A stretch of DNA of 64,000 nt from positions 3,443,166 to 3,507,165 of the forward strand of contig KV748177.1 of NCBI GenBank assembly GCA_001692895.1. Direction: 5' to 3'. The notes under the pieces were generated by a model. That model was not told the origin of the DNA, made no database searches, and saw nothing but the letters and a program-made list of their open reading frames with translations. This stretch comes from Cenococcum geophilum 1.58 (taxonomy: Eukaryota > Ascomycota > Dothideomycetes > Gloniales > Gloniaceae). The position numbers and the translations under genes were made by a program. Shown one piece after another: positions 33,578 to 44,508 of the stretch; the first letter of the stretch is position 1, and each line of letters begins with the position of its first letter.

Positions 33578-34868
33578 CTAAAACAATGTCGTTAAAATCC
33601 TTACTGCACTTAAACAAACTGTCATGACAGTAGAATAGATAATTGCCTTATCAGCGTTCAGGAATAGTGTGCTCGTTAATACGAATGTTGCGTAGAGATA
33701 AATCCCTACAGCTAGAGACTCAATGAAAGCTTCATACCAGCGCCAGCTACGAGGTCCATAGTTTGAGGGCATCGTGATACGGACGATGACGCAGTTCCCA
33801 CCATACGAAATTACAGTATCGCTACGCTTGACTGCAGGCGCTAGTAGAGCGTGAGGGTAGTGTCGGTGGATAACCTCTGAGTTATTATCTGGATCTCTGA
33901 GCTCCGTTTGAGATATCGCGGCGGTCTTTATCCCTTCCTCGTGGGTGGGGAGTGTTGGTAGGCCAATTTGTCGTTGCGGAAAGCGGTCAAGGCCGAATGT
34001 GTAGGGAAGTAACATGAGTTCCCACATACGGTACCGCACGGATGGGTCTTCAGCGTGACAAATTTCCATAGACTCCTTAATTAGGTGGAGCAGAGTGACA
34101 GCTATGATAAGCCAAGTTATGCATGCAATGGGCCTAGAGATTATGTCAAGAAAGCTAAGATGGAATAGTTACGTTTGTTGTATGCTTGTGCTCACCAGGC
34201 AAATAACAACCAGGAATACTCGCAGCGCCACGGAACCATTGTAAAGCTAGTGACGATCCAATTTTGCCACAACATAATACTCGCTAGAGTGATAATGAGT
34301 GAATCGATAATCAGTTTTGCCGAGAGATTGTGCCATCGCGTTGGGCTTAGTATTGGTAAGACTACGGTCCACTCCCGTACTCTCGACTCTGGTTTTAGCT
34401 GTCGGAAGAGCCCGCTCGGGAGGCCGATGCTGAAGCAACACGTGGCTAGGGCGCGGTGGGGTGACAGGAGAGCAAGCTGTACGAGCTCAAGTGGTGGCGA
34501 GCCTTGTAAAAATAATAGTTAACATTTCATAGTATTTCCCATAAGTATATTGATTGGGGGATGAGGGCCGGAAGGCTTGGCTTACCAATTGATGCTAGAA
34601 TCGTAGGTAGAAGTGCAGCAATACTAGTACCACTACTCAAGCTCGCCTTCAAGGCCTCTGGAAGAGTATCAAATACGCAAGAAATGAGAACTGAACATGT
34701 GCCAAATTTAAAACTTGCGGGATCACTGCCATTGCAAACTTTCGAAGCTTGCCCGAATCTGGGATCATCCGGTGGGCCAACGGTGCGTTTAAAGGCTTGG
34801 GCCGGAAGGACAAGCAGTGAAACAATCGCAGCATACAGCTGCCAAAAGATGCCGAGTGATTCGTGCAT
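33578..34868 (-). CDS. Multi-pass membrane protein, 3 exons, 381 aa, function unknown
   Basis: Reconstructed minus-strand gene: exon 1 34868-34586, intron 83 bp (GTAAG...AAG), exon 2 34502-34196, intron 62 bp (GTGAG...TAG), exon 3 34133-33578. The exons sum to 1146 nt, exactly 382 codons with stop, and the phases agree at both junctions (ASI-GS, FA-W-PIA). The start at 34868 gives a signal-like hydrophobic N-terminus (LYAAIVSLLVLPAQA). A short Cys-containing luminal stretch follows (KVCNGSDPASFKFGTCSV). Further hydrophobic segments: SIAALLPTILASI, LIIDSLIITLASIMLW, WLLFAWPIACITWLIIAV, SLAVGIYLYATFVLTS and IIYSTVMTVCLSAVRI; about five or six membrane spans. The exon 2 block HRALATCCFSIGLPSGLFRQ looks conserved-protein-like. 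Codon and base use is ordinary with no RIP stops, unlike everything around it. It resembles uncharacterised ascomycete membrane proteins, but I assign no function. Confidence 0.8.
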
Positions 34869-35521
34869 TGAATTACTGCGTATAGGAAAATAGTTGACAG
34901 TAAGAAGCGAGAGACAAGACTATTATATACAGGAATGCGCCCACACAGTGGTCTGGGGCATATGTCTGATTGGCCTACGTTCAAGTGCCCCAGCGGCTGA
35001 TCGCACGGATGTGATACACGCCGCGTTTCAGCCACCCCCAAAGCATCCAGCTGAACAATTGCGCAGGCATTGATTGGGTGCTACGTCACTTAAATTAGGG
35101 ATAGGCACAGTATTCGCCGCACTGACCGGGAGCAGGGCGCTTGGCCGTGACTTGCTCAATGCTAAACAGCTTAATGTAAATTCACTTTATATATAAAATT
35201 TACCTATATATAGCCGTATATCTCTTTAATAAGTTAAGAAAACTAAATAGTTATTTAATTTTTACTACTTTACTCTATAACTTATACCTAAATATCTAAA
35301 TATTTAAATAAAATTAATAAAAATAAAAATCGTATAGTTATTTATAAGAGTATATATATTAGATCCCGCCACAATCGCAATAGATTTATAAGTATTGCTA
35401 TCTTTTTGGCCGATATAGCGACGTAAAGGCGGGATACGTTATATTATTAATAATTTTAAAAATACTACTACTATGGTATTAGGGTTATATTTTGTGGGTA
35501 GGATTATAAGCAGCTAGGGGG
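34869..35521. other. Upstream region of the membrane-protein gene, then AT-rich sequence
   Basis: 34869-35160 is non-RIP sequence suited to hold the promoter of the minus-strand gene; open frames there are chance. From ~35165 the sequence turns AT-rich. An inverted repeat ATCCCGCC ... GGCGGGAT spans ~35363-35431. No gene is seen. Confidence 0.5.
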
Positions 35522-35525
35522 CATC

Positions 35526-35855
35526 TGTAACGGAATTCCCCAGAAGGTACATATCAGATGAGACAGAAGGAGGTCTCATCTATGTTCCATCTACGTCCCA
35601 GAAGACACGGTCAGACAGATAAGGGGCAAAGGGTTTTGCTAGCGTCTTAGAAAGATCATATAGGGAGCTGGTTCTCCTCTAGAGAAGAACCAGCGATTAG
35701 TCTCTGAATAGAAGTGGTCAGAAGCATTTGTCCTTCAATACGTGAAACTCATTCTACCTTTAACTTACCTTCTATTTACCTTCGACTTACCTTCTACTTA
35801 CCGGTGACACTGTCGATTAGATAATCATACGTTCCGGTCAGGCTGGCCTCTTACA
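35526..35855 (+). repeat. Solo LTR of the Gypsy-C family (330 bp)
   Basis: TGTAACGGAATTCCC ... CCTCTTACA, flanked by GCATC at 35521-35525 and 35856-35860, a 5-bp duplication. It matches the 378-bp LTRs of Gypsy-C except that it has one copy, not three, of a 24-bp unit (GAAGGAGGTCTCATC...); 330 plus 48 equals 378. It lies in the terminal CATCAGG of X1 and shows almost no RIP, so it is a young or differently exposed copy. Confidence 0.93.
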
Positions 35856-36200
35856 GCATCAGGAAATTTTTTTTTGGGGTCGTTGTTGCGGTTTGCGGCA
35901 AATTGCCGCAAACCGTACGATCGCGGCAGATGTATATGGTTGATAGCAATTTGCGCAAAACGCACGTTTTGCAACAAGTTTACAGCACCCTAATAGCAAT
36001 TTACGCGTTTTATAATAAGTTTACAGTATCTAATAGCAAATTGCGGCAAAACGCTACCCTATAAATAAATAGTGCGCAAACTATACAAATTGTATAAACT
36101 GTACGAATTGTAAAAACTATACGAATTGTAAAAACTATACAAATTGTAACTATATAAATTGTAACTATATAAATTGTAACTATATAAATTATAATTATAT

Positions 36201-38049
36201 TAACGTGTTTCATTACTAAGTCGACATTATTACTGAGTTAACACTTCTTTGCCTGCGACCCGACGCGTAAACGCAACACGTAATAGCACCATAATGTAAC
36301 GTAAATTTAGCTTATACTAAAGGCTTAATACAGCTTACTATCTTAGCTTTTAATTTATACTAAGTTAAAATAAAAAAACGCGCTTCTAAAATCTATAACG
36401 TACTGTAAATAATACTCTATAACCAACTCGCCGGATAACACCCTTAATATAACTATAAACCGAACTTAAAATAAATAACTCCCCTTAAAAAGTAGATAAT
36501 TATATAGTATATACTTAATAACAATATACGTAAAATACCGCCCTTAAAGGACTTAGTATAAGATATAGCTAATAAACTACTAGAAGAGCGGGGTTAGAAG
36601 CCTATTAGTAAGTACTAGGTTAACCGCTTTATATACTATAGACCTAAGCTTAAAATAAGATGGACCTAACTATATAACTACTAGTAAGCCGCCTATAAGG
36701 ACCTAGTAGTTATCTATCCCTAGTTTATACTTATTTAATTAATTAAGCTTAAGTACGGCATCCTTAATAAAGATACCTATAATTTTAATAAGTTGGGGTT
36801 TATAATAGGTAAAATTATACCTTAGCTTATTATTATAGGGGCTAATAAACCTAGTAAATACAAGAAATTATAGCCTAGTAATTAGGAGTGGGTTACTCTA
36901 ATATAAGGCGTCAGGTTAACAGGGAAGCAAATTTTACCCTTTATTATTTTCGCGGGTAAGGTCCTTATTTTAACTTAGTTTAAAGATCTGCCTTATAACT
37001 AGGTTATTATAGTTAGCCCTTTTAGCTAGACTAATAACAACCTTACGGTTAGCTGGCTATACTACTTTAATACGCATTTAAGTCGCCTTTAGGCTAGAGC
37101 GTATAGGCTTCTTATTATTAATGGATATAAAAGCTATTACTTACTTAAATTCTAGGATCTTTATAAGGAAAAGAAGATTATTACTCTCTATATACCTCTA
37201 TATTTATTATACCTACTATAACCCCTTAATATTGCCTACTTCTTGCCGTTAAAACACGTATATAGTAATAAGATCTTAGCTTTAGCACGTAACCGGATTA
37301 TATATATTGCTAAAGAAGACTTTTTACTAGTATTTAAAATAGTATATAATAAAGCCTTTATAGAGGACAATATTTAAGCAGGCTTTAAAGGCGCTAGGCT
37401 AGTCCTACTTAATCTAGACGTTATAATATTAAAGCTTAATATATAACTGCGTACGCTAACTCCACCTATACCCTAGTATACTGCCTAGGAACTAAAAACA
37501 CTATATAATACTAATAAAATAGAGTTATAATTAAAGCTAGTTTATAATAAAATTAGAAATTACTATAGGTTACTAGTAAGTTCTATTAATAAAATAATTA
37601 CGTAGCTTGCTAAAGGCGCTTAATAGATTACCTATAAAATGGTATTAATACGCGAGGAAATTACCTAACTTTAAGAAGCCGCTAATATAAAGGTAAAGTA
37701 AAAAAGCTATAAAAGGCGGTATATATAGAATAAGGAGACTCTAACGGTTAGAAAAGTAGTTAACTTACTAGCTAAAAATATAGGTAGTAGTTATAACGCC
37801 GGTAAAGGGCCGTCAAAGAGGGTGCGAGCAGAGAGGCACTATGGCACTTACGGCAAAACAGGACACAATTCCCGCACTTATACTACTAAAATTAAGAATA
37901 TATCTAATAGCGAAGGTTTTAATAAATAATATTTAATTACAATAATTCTATTTTTTAGTTGTTGCGTTATGTAATTCGAGTTGCCGTCAAGTCGCCGGCG
38001 AAAAAGTGTCGACTCGGTAATAATGTCGACTCGGTGATAAAACACGTTA
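36201..38049 (+). mobile_element. pogo-A1, Fot1/pogo-like transposon inserted at TA in X1
   Basis: Terminal inverted repeats of about 55 bp: TAACGTGTTTCATTACTAAG at the left, TAACGTGTTTTATCACCGAG read inward from 38049, both continuing through GTCGACATTATTAC. X2 has the uninterrupted target (one TA at 44191-44192 with the same flanks in reverse), so the element limits and the TA duplication are direct observations. A second copy, pogo-A2, lies at 8639-16174. Confidence 0.93.
36480..37930 (+). pseudogene. pogo-A1 DDE transposase, RIP-inactivated
   Basis: The plus-strand frame reads RPLKDLV*DIANKLLEERG (N-terminal DNA-binding part), YNFNKLGFIIGKI (~36775), EWVTLI (~36890), LTVSWLYYFNTH (~37040), LLIINGYKSYYL (~37110), YIPLYLLYLL*PLNIAYFLPLK (~37190) and a basic, Cys/His-poor tail to ~37930 (KGPSKRVRAERHYGTYGKTG). 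The three positions where pogo/Fot1 proteins have catalytic Asp (YNFDE, DGH, PLDV) all read Asn, as G-to-A RIP of GAY would produce. With about 20 stops the copy is inactive. Confidence 0.88.
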
Positions 38050-38158
38050 TATAATAACCAAATTATTACATATTCCCATAGATTTCTATAATATACTTTT
38101 AAATATATTTATATTATAACTATATAAAATATAGAGCTATCTACTTTAGGCGTCAAGG

Positions 38159-38340
38159 GGGAAGCCTCTCGCAGAGGCTCTAAATCATCTACCTACCTAC
38201 CTACCTGCCTGCCTGCCTACCTGTCTGCCTGTCTGTCTGTCCGTCCGTCTATACCTACCCGTCTATGCCTACCTATCTGTGCCTACCTGTCTGTGCCTAC
38301 CTGTCTGTGCCTACCTGTCTGTGCCTACCTGTCTATGTCA
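38159..38340. repeat. Simple repeats CCTACC/CCTGCC/CTGTCTGTGC in the left part of X1
   Basis: Runs of ACCT/GCCT/GTCT tetranucleotides, then several copies of CTGTCTGTGCCTAC. The equivalent inverted stretch in X2 is 43905-44055. Confidence 0.9.
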
Positions 38341-38394
38341 CCTTGGTTCGATCGATCGATCGAATCGTTTATCGTGTTCGCTGGCTGGTCGTTT

Positions 38395-38540
38395 GAACGG
38401 TTGTCGTGTGGCTCTGGCGACGGTCGTGTGGCGATGACGACGGTCGTCTAGCTCTGGCGACGGTCATCTGGCTCCGGCGACAGTCGTCTAGCTCTGACGA
38501 CGGTCGTCTAGCTCCGGCGATAGTCGTCTGCTGGCTGTTG
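38395..38540. repeat. 20-bp minisatellite of X1 (short allele)
   Basis: About seven copies of GTCGTCTAGCTCTGGCGACG and variants. X2 carries the same unit inverted and expanded to roughly 45 copies (42958-43830). Confidence 0.9.
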
Positions 38541-38758
38541 TTCTGATGTCTTCCTAGGTAGGGAGGATGTAAGGAAGGGTAAAAAATGAGGTGGCTACCT
38601 AGGTGTATATAGGGGTATACTTGGCAGAGGCACGTGTAGAGGCTATCGGGAATAACGTCTTAGCCACCCAAACGAAACAGCCACCCACCCGAGACAATGC
38701 ACGGACCTCCTACCAAAATCAAAATCAAAACATCAAAATACTCCTTTACTACACCACC

Positions 38759-39030
38759 ATGTCCTCTACTACCCCCCAATTGCTGTCGCTTGACCAAGAA
38801 GATCGAATGCAAGTTGTTCTTTAATTATTGGAAGCCAATCCTAATTAGTCTGCCCGTTTGCTTGCCCGAATATACGGTCTATTACCTTCTTCTGTTTACC
38901 ATTGTCGCAACGGCCGCTAATTAAGCAAGGAGTATCACCAAAAGCTTTAAAAACTCTTAGTTATTGAGGAGGACTCTATAATTAAATAGATTAATACAAT
39001 AGGAGCCTAGGGTTGGCCACCTTAAATTTA
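38759..39030 (+). pseudogene. pogo-Z transposase, N-terminal part
   Basis: ATG at 38759 opens MSSTTPQLLSLDQEDRMQVV, then LLEANPN*SARLLARIYGLL and SVYHCRNGR*LSKEYHQKL, a helix-turn-helix (psq-like) DNA-binding region, reaching GA*GWPP*I at the Gypsy-C insertion point. The frame resumes at 50418 with HLKSMAKSIL; the joined block GWPPxI-HLKSMA is typical of pogo-type proteins. It is only lightly mutated: the few stops are Gln/Trp positions hit by RIP. Confidence 0.88.
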
Positions 39031-39408
39031 TATAACGGAATTCCCTAGAAGGTACATATTAGATAAGACAGAAGGAGGTCTCATCTATGTTCCAGAAGGA
39101 GGTCTCATCTATGTTCCAGAAGGAGGTCTTATCTATGTTCCATCTACGTCCTAAAAGACATGGTTAGACAGATAAGGGGTAAAGGGTTTTGCTAGCGTCT
39201 TAGAAAGATTATATAGGGAGCTAGTTCTCCTCTAGAGAAGAATTAGCAATTAGTCTCTAAATAGAAGTGGTTAGAAGCATTTATCCTTTAATATATAAAA
39301 CTTATTCTACCCTTAACTTACCTTTTATTTACCTTTGACTTACCTTCTACTTATTAGTGACACTGTTAATTAGATAATTATACGTTTTGGTTAAGCTAGC
39401 CTCTTATA
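39031..39408 (+). repeat. Gypsy-C 5' LTR (378 bp)
   Basis: TATAACGGAATTCCC (TG changed to TA) ... CCTCTTATA. It has three tandem 24-bp GAAGGAGGTCTCATC units near 39071-39145. More RIP-mutated than the 3' LTR. Confidence 0.93.
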
Positions 39409-39469
39409 ATTCTAATTGCTTATAATCCGTTAGGAACGTACGGCTATTAATTAATAATAACGAACTATA

Positions 39470-40918
39470 CTCCTATACCCTACGAAGCAACGCCCTCACC
39501 GTAAGAGGCTTAAAGAGTCTCCCTAGAGGAGCGCATTCCCTCTTCCTATAAAGAAGCCACGGCTGGTCCGTCTAACCTTGTGAGACCCTTAGGAACGATT
39601 ACCGCTAGGGAGTTATTAGAGCAGTCGCTATATGAGACCCTATAAAAAATAAAGGAGTTAGAGATATAATTAAGATAAGTATATTAAGACTACTAAGAAT
39701 AATTATAAGGACAATTAGGGAAAGTATAGACACCCTAGACATAAAGCGGACTTAAAGGGGTAACGCCATACTATGCTATAATATTAGAAAACCTTAAATT
39801 CTGTATAAAGGAACCTAATAAGTATTATAGTGATAGTCTTTAGAACTGTAATCGTTTTATCTAATAATATAAAACTAAGTTTCGGCTGGATCCGAAATAT
39901 TACTCTAATAAGTATAATTAGACACTAATTACTTCTACCTTCCTACGTAGCACCGTTAAGAGTTTATAGATACGCTATAAGAAGAAACTTACTATACCCC
40001 TTAAATTTAGCGAACTTAGGACCTGGTTAGTTAATTAGGTCTAAAACCCTACTAATTAAGGGATAGACTACAACTAGCAATACTATAACGCTAAATAGCG
40101 GGATGGTTAGACTATGGTCTAGTTTATAAACTACTTAGAAGAACTAGAAGACAATATACCCTACTTAGATCTATAGGATAACGCTATATAACTTCACCAG
40201 CTACTTGCTAAGCTACGGCCTAAGATTTAACAGGCCATATAAGAAAAGGGCGAAATTCCTACCTTTTAAGAAAAGCTTATCTCTAAAGCTACTNNGATTA
40301 AGAGTGNTAAAAGAGACNATCTAGGTAAGTAAAAGGAACNAGACGCNAACNATAAAGAGCGTAGGACTAGACCTAGCTTTAATAATAGGGGCAGATTCCG
40401 ACCTAACCGCTCTACGGAAGAATAACGCGAGCAGGCCTCGCAGCCCTAGAGTAACGCTAGTTAACCCTAAAATAACAATAGGTAGAGACTTAATCCGTAG
40501 GAGGGAAACCGGGAGACATATACCTATTATAACTGCGGTAAGAAGGGCTATATAAGCCGCTTCTGCCGGCAAAAGAAGTAAGAGTCGGCCTAATCGGGAA
40601 AAGAGACAGCCTAGTAGATCTTTACTCCCTTACACTAGGCCAGCAAGAGAAGGAGGGAGTAAACTGCCGTATAGTTATTCCTGTCTCTATTTAAGTTAAT
40701 AATAAATAGGTAACGCAAGACTACCTTATAGATAGCGGCGCGAGTATAGGGTTTATTTCTTAATTACTAGTAAAAGAATTAGATTTAGATCTTAGCGGCT
40801 CGCAGGTGCGCACTATTTAAAGTATTGGAGGCTACTGGATTCCATACTATAGGGAACAGGCTTTTTCCGTGGCCAGCTAGGACCGCAATGGTCTATAGGA
40901 CACGCAGGAGATGCGCTT
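39470..40918 (+). pseudogene. Gypsy-C gag and protease, RIP-inactivated
   Basis: The capsid-like region reads EYKTKFRLDPKYYSNKYN (~39885) and QFINYLEELEDNIPYLDLQDNAIQLHQLLAKLRPKI (~40105-40230). A CCHC zinc knuckle is at ~40525 (YYNCGKKGYISRFCRQKK). The aspartic protease active site DYLIDSGASIGFIS is at ~40722-40765 with DSGA intact. It is followed by IGGYWIPYY and ends at MRF, where X2 interrupts. The frame resumes at 44511 (YAAEIKRYDLVLGYLWL). Several ambiguous bases at 40294-40352. Confidence 0.85.
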
Positions 40919-41184
40919 TATTAGGAAATTTTTTTTAGGCACGTTATTGCAAACGAAAATCGGGGTCTGCAAAACCTGCGAAAGTCGCAATTTTGGCAAT
41001 TTGTGGCGATTTGCAGCAATTTGCTACAAATATATAGGCTACCTATGCACGCGCCTGCCCTATCTATGTGTTTGTAGCAAATTGCTATAAATTGCCGCAA
41101 ATACTAAAATTGCGACTTACGCCTGCAGGTTTTGTAGACCCCGATTTTCACTTACAATAATATACCTAAAAAAAAATCCTAATA
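40919..41184. repeat. Palindromic end of X2
   Basis: About 266 bp whose two halves are inverted copies: GGCACGTTATTGCAAACGAA ... CACTTACAATAATATACC, with CGGGGTCTGC / GTAGACCCCG and AGCAATTTGC / GCAAATTGC inside. Homologous to 52220-52457 but RIP-mutated. Confidence 0.88.
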
Positions 41185-42800
41185 TAGAGGCTCTGTATGA
41201 GGCTTTATATAAAGCTCTATATAAAGCTTTGTACGAAGCTCTATATAAAGCTCTATATAAAGCTCTGCGCGAAGCTCTATACAAAGCTTTGTATAAGGCT
41301 CTATATAAAGCTTTATATAAAGCTCTGCGTATAGAGGCTCTATATAAGGCTCTATACAAAGCTTTATACGAATTTGTGTATAAGGCTCTATATAAAGCTC
41401 TATATAAAGCTTTATATAAGGCTCCACATAAGGCTCTACACAAAGCTTTGCACGAATTTATATACGAAGCTTTATATAAAGCTCTATATAAAGCTTTACA
41501 TAAGGCTCTATATAAAGCTCTATACAAAGCTCTGCACGAAGCTTTATANNNNNNNNNNNNNNNNNNNNNNNNNNNNNNNNNNNNNNNNNNNNNNNNNNNN
41601 NNNNNNNNNNNNNNNNNNNNNNNNNNNNNNNNNNNNNNNNNNNNNNNNNNNNNNNNNNNNNNNNNNNNNNNNNNNNNNNNNNNNNNNNNNNNNNNNNNNN
41701 NNNNNNNNNNNNNNNNNNNNNNNNNNNNNNNNNNNNNNNNNNNNNNNNNNNNNNNNNNNNNNNNNNNNNNNNNNNNNNNNNNNNNNNNNNNNNNNNNNNN
41801 NNNNNNNNNNNNNNNNNNNNNNNNNNNNNNNNNNNNNNNNNNNNNNNNNNNNNNNNNNNNNNNNNNNNNNNNNNNNNNNNNNNNNNNNNNNNNNNNNNNN
41901 NNNNNNNNNNNNNNNNNNNNNNNNNNNNNNNNNNNNNNNNNNNNNNNNNNNNNNNNNNNNNNNNNNNNNNNNNNNNNNNNNNNNNNNNNNNNNNNNNNNN
42001 NNNNNNNNNNNNNNNNNNNNNNNNNNNNNNNNNNNNNNNNNNNNNNNNNNNNNNNNNNNNNNNNNNNNNNNNNNNNNNNNNNNNNNNNNNNNNNNNNNNN
42101 NNNNNNNNNNNNNNNNNNNNNNNNNNNNNNNNNNNNNNNNNNNNNNNNNNNNNNNNNNNNNNNNNNNNNNNNNNNNNNNNNNNNNNNNNNNNNNNNNNNN
42201 NNNNNNNNNNNNNNNNNNNNNNNNNNNNNNNNNNNNNNNNNNNNNNNNNNNNNNNNNNNNNNNNNNNNNNNNNNNNNNNNNNNNNNNNNNNNNNNNNNNN
42301 NNNNNNNNNNNNNNNNNNNNNNNNNNNNNNNNNNNNNNNNNNNNNNNNNNNNNNNNNNNNNNNNNNNNNNNNNNNNNNNNNNNNNNNNNNNNNNNNNNNN
42401 NNNNNNNNNNNNNNNNNNNNNNNNNNNNNNNNNNNNNNNNNNNNNNNNNNNNNNNNNNNNNNNNNNNNNNNNNNNNNNNNNNNNNNNNNNNNNNNNNNNN
42501 NNNNNNNNNNNNNNNNNNNNNNNNATAAAGCTTTGCATAAGGCTTTATACGAGGCTCTATATAAAGCTCTATATATAAAAGCTCTGCACGAAGCTCTATA
42601 TAAAGCTCTATATAAAGCTTTATATAAAGCTTTATACAAGGCTCTATACGAGGCTCTATACAAAGCTCTATATATAAAAGCTCTGTATAAGGCTCTGTAT
42701 AAGGCTCTATACGAAGCTCTATACGAAGCTCTATATAAGGCTCTGCACGAAGCTCTATATATAGAGGCTCTACACGAAGCTCTATATAAAGCCTTTATAT
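41185..42800. repeat. 12-bp tandem array of X2 (contains the sequencing gap)
   Basis: Long run of AAAGCTCTATAT and variants, the RIP'd form of the GAAGCTCTGCAC unit. Because the unit is 12 bp every frame stays open and encodes ALYK/KLYI-like tetrapeptides; these are not genes. Confidence 0.95.
41549..42524. other. Assembly gap (976 N)
   Basis: Unresolved bases inside the 12-bp array. The true array length is unknown. Confidence 0.99.
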
Positions 42801-42957
42801 ATATACGCGANATACTACTATTAGGTCCCCGCTATATTCCTAATAGCCTTAACACGTGCCTCTGCTAAGTATACCCCTTATATTTACCTAGGTAGCTACC
42901 TTATTTTTTACCCTTCCTTATATCCTCCCTACCTAGGAAGATACTAGAATAATAGCT

Positions 42958-43830
42958 AGTAGACGACCGTTACTAGAGCTAGACGACTATTACTAGAGCT
43001 AAACAACTGTTAGAGCTAGACGACCGTCGTTAGAGCCAGACAACCGTTGTTAGAGCTAGATAACTATCGCTAGAGCTAGATAACCGTTACTAGAGCTAGA
43101 TGACCGTTGTTAGAGCTAGACGACTGTTGCTAAAGCTAGATGACCGTCGCTAGAGCTAGATAACCGTTAGAGCTAGATAACTGTTGCCAGAGCTAGATAA
43201 CCGTTGCTAGAGCTAGACGACCGTTGTTAGAGCTAGACGACCGTTATTAAAGCTAGATGACCGTTATTAGAGCTAGACGGCCGTCGCTGGAGCTAGATGA
43301 CCGTCGTCAGAGCTAGACGACCGTTAGAGCCAGATAACCGTTGTTAGAGCTAGACGACCGTCGCCGGAGCTAGATAACCGTTGCTAGAGCTGGACGACCG
43401 TTATTAGAGCTAGACGGCTGTTGCCGGAGCTAGATAACCGTTACTAGAGCTAGACGACCGTTAGAGCTAGACGACCGTCGTTAGAGCTAGACGGCCGTCG
43501 CCGGAGCTAGATAACCGTTGCTAGAGCTAGACGACCGTTAGAGCCAGACGACCGTTATTAGAGCCAGACGACCGTCGCCGGAGCTAGATAACCGTCGCTA
43601 GAGCTAGACGACCGTTAGAGCTAGACGACCGTCGTTAGAGCCAGACGACCGTTATTAGAGCTAGACGATTGTTGCCAGAGCTAGATAACTATTGCCAAAG
43701 CTAGACGACCGTTAGAGCTAGACGACCGTCATTAGAGCTAGACGGCCGTCGCCGGAGCTAGATAACTATTGTTAGAGTTAGACGACCGTTAGAGCCAGAC
43801 GACCGTTGTTATCGCCACACGACTGTCGCC
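42958..43830. repeat. 20-bp minisatellite of X2 (long allele)
   Basis: Roughly 45 copies of GAGCTAGACGACCGTTGTTA, with shorter 17-bp variants (GAGCTAGACGACCGTTA) spaced every few units in a higher-order pattern. Variation is almost all C/T and G/A. Inverse of the array at 38395-38540. Confidence 0.93.
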
Positions 43831-43904
43831 AAAGCCACATGATAACTGTTTGAACGACCAGCCAGCGAACACAATAAACGATTCGATCAATTGATTGAAT
43901 TAAG

Positions 43905-44055
43905 GTGATATAGACAGGTAGGCACAGATAGGTAGGCATAGATAGGTAGGTATAGACGGGTAGGTATAGACAGACAGGTAGGCAAGTAGGTAGGTAGGTA
44001 GGCAGGTAGGCAGGCAGGTAGGCAGGCAGGTAGGTAGGTAGGTAGGTAGGTAGAT
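43905..44055. repeat. Simple repeats TAGGTAGG/GGCAGG of X2
   Basis: Inverse of 38159-38340. AGACAGGTAGGCA repeats followed by GTAGGTAGG and GCAGGTAGG runs. Confidence 0.9.
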
Positions 44056-44508
44056 AATTTAGAGCCTCCGCGAAAGGCTTCCCCCTTAACGCCTAAAGTA
44101 GATAGCTCTATATTTTATATAGTTATAATATAAATATATTTAAAAGTATACTACAGAAATCTATGGAAATATGTGATAATTTGGTTATTATATAATATAA
44201 TTATAATTTATATAGTTACAATTTGTATAATTCGTATAATTCGTACAATTTGTACAGTTTTTACAATTCGTACAATTCGTATAGTTTGCGCACTATTTAT
44301 TTATGGGGTAGCGTTTTGCCGCAATTTGCTATTAGGTGCTGTAAATTTATTATAAAACGTGTAAATTGCTATTAGGGTGCTGTAAACTTGTTATAAAACG
44401 TGCGTTTTGCGCAAATTGCTATCGACTATATACATCTGCCGTAACCGTACGGTTTGCGGCAATTTGCTACAAACCGCAACAACGACCCCAAAAAAATTTT
44501 TCCTGATG

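Larger units (their letters stand above)
40919..44508 (-). mobile_element. X2, second copy of the X family, inserted in Gypsy-C
   Basis: The ends are TATTAGG (RIP'd CATCAGG) at 40919 and CCTGATG at 44508; the flanking TT is present on both sides and removal restores the Gypsy-C frame (MRF-YAAEI). Inverted relative to X1. From the right it has the AATTGTAA arm (44060-44508), simple repeats, a long 20-bp minisatellite, ~150 bp of unique sequence, the 12-bp array with a gap of Ns, and the palindromic end (40919-41184). It lacks both pogo insertions of X1 and so provides their empty sites. Non-coding. Confidence 0.88.

Noticed and set aside
34175-35041. Several 64-130-residue frames on both strands near the membrane-protein gene.
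   Set aside because: They overlap the reconstructed exons in other frames or run through introns and upstream sequence; the spliced model explains the coding signal.
42829-42842. X2 as an internally deleted derivative of an autonomous pogo-X element.
   Set aside because: The junction is an exact TA empty site for pogo-Z, so X never contained that transposase at this position; pogo-Z is a separate insertion.
41117-42868. Very long open frames in both orientations around the N gap (ALYK/KLYI repeats).
   Set aside because: A 12-bp tandem repeat keeps frames open and Ns are translated as X. These are not genes.
44173-44355. 60-residue hydrophobic frame.
   Set aside because: AT-rich AATTGTAA repeats of X2; the inverse frame at 36010-36213 in X1 is equally meaningless.
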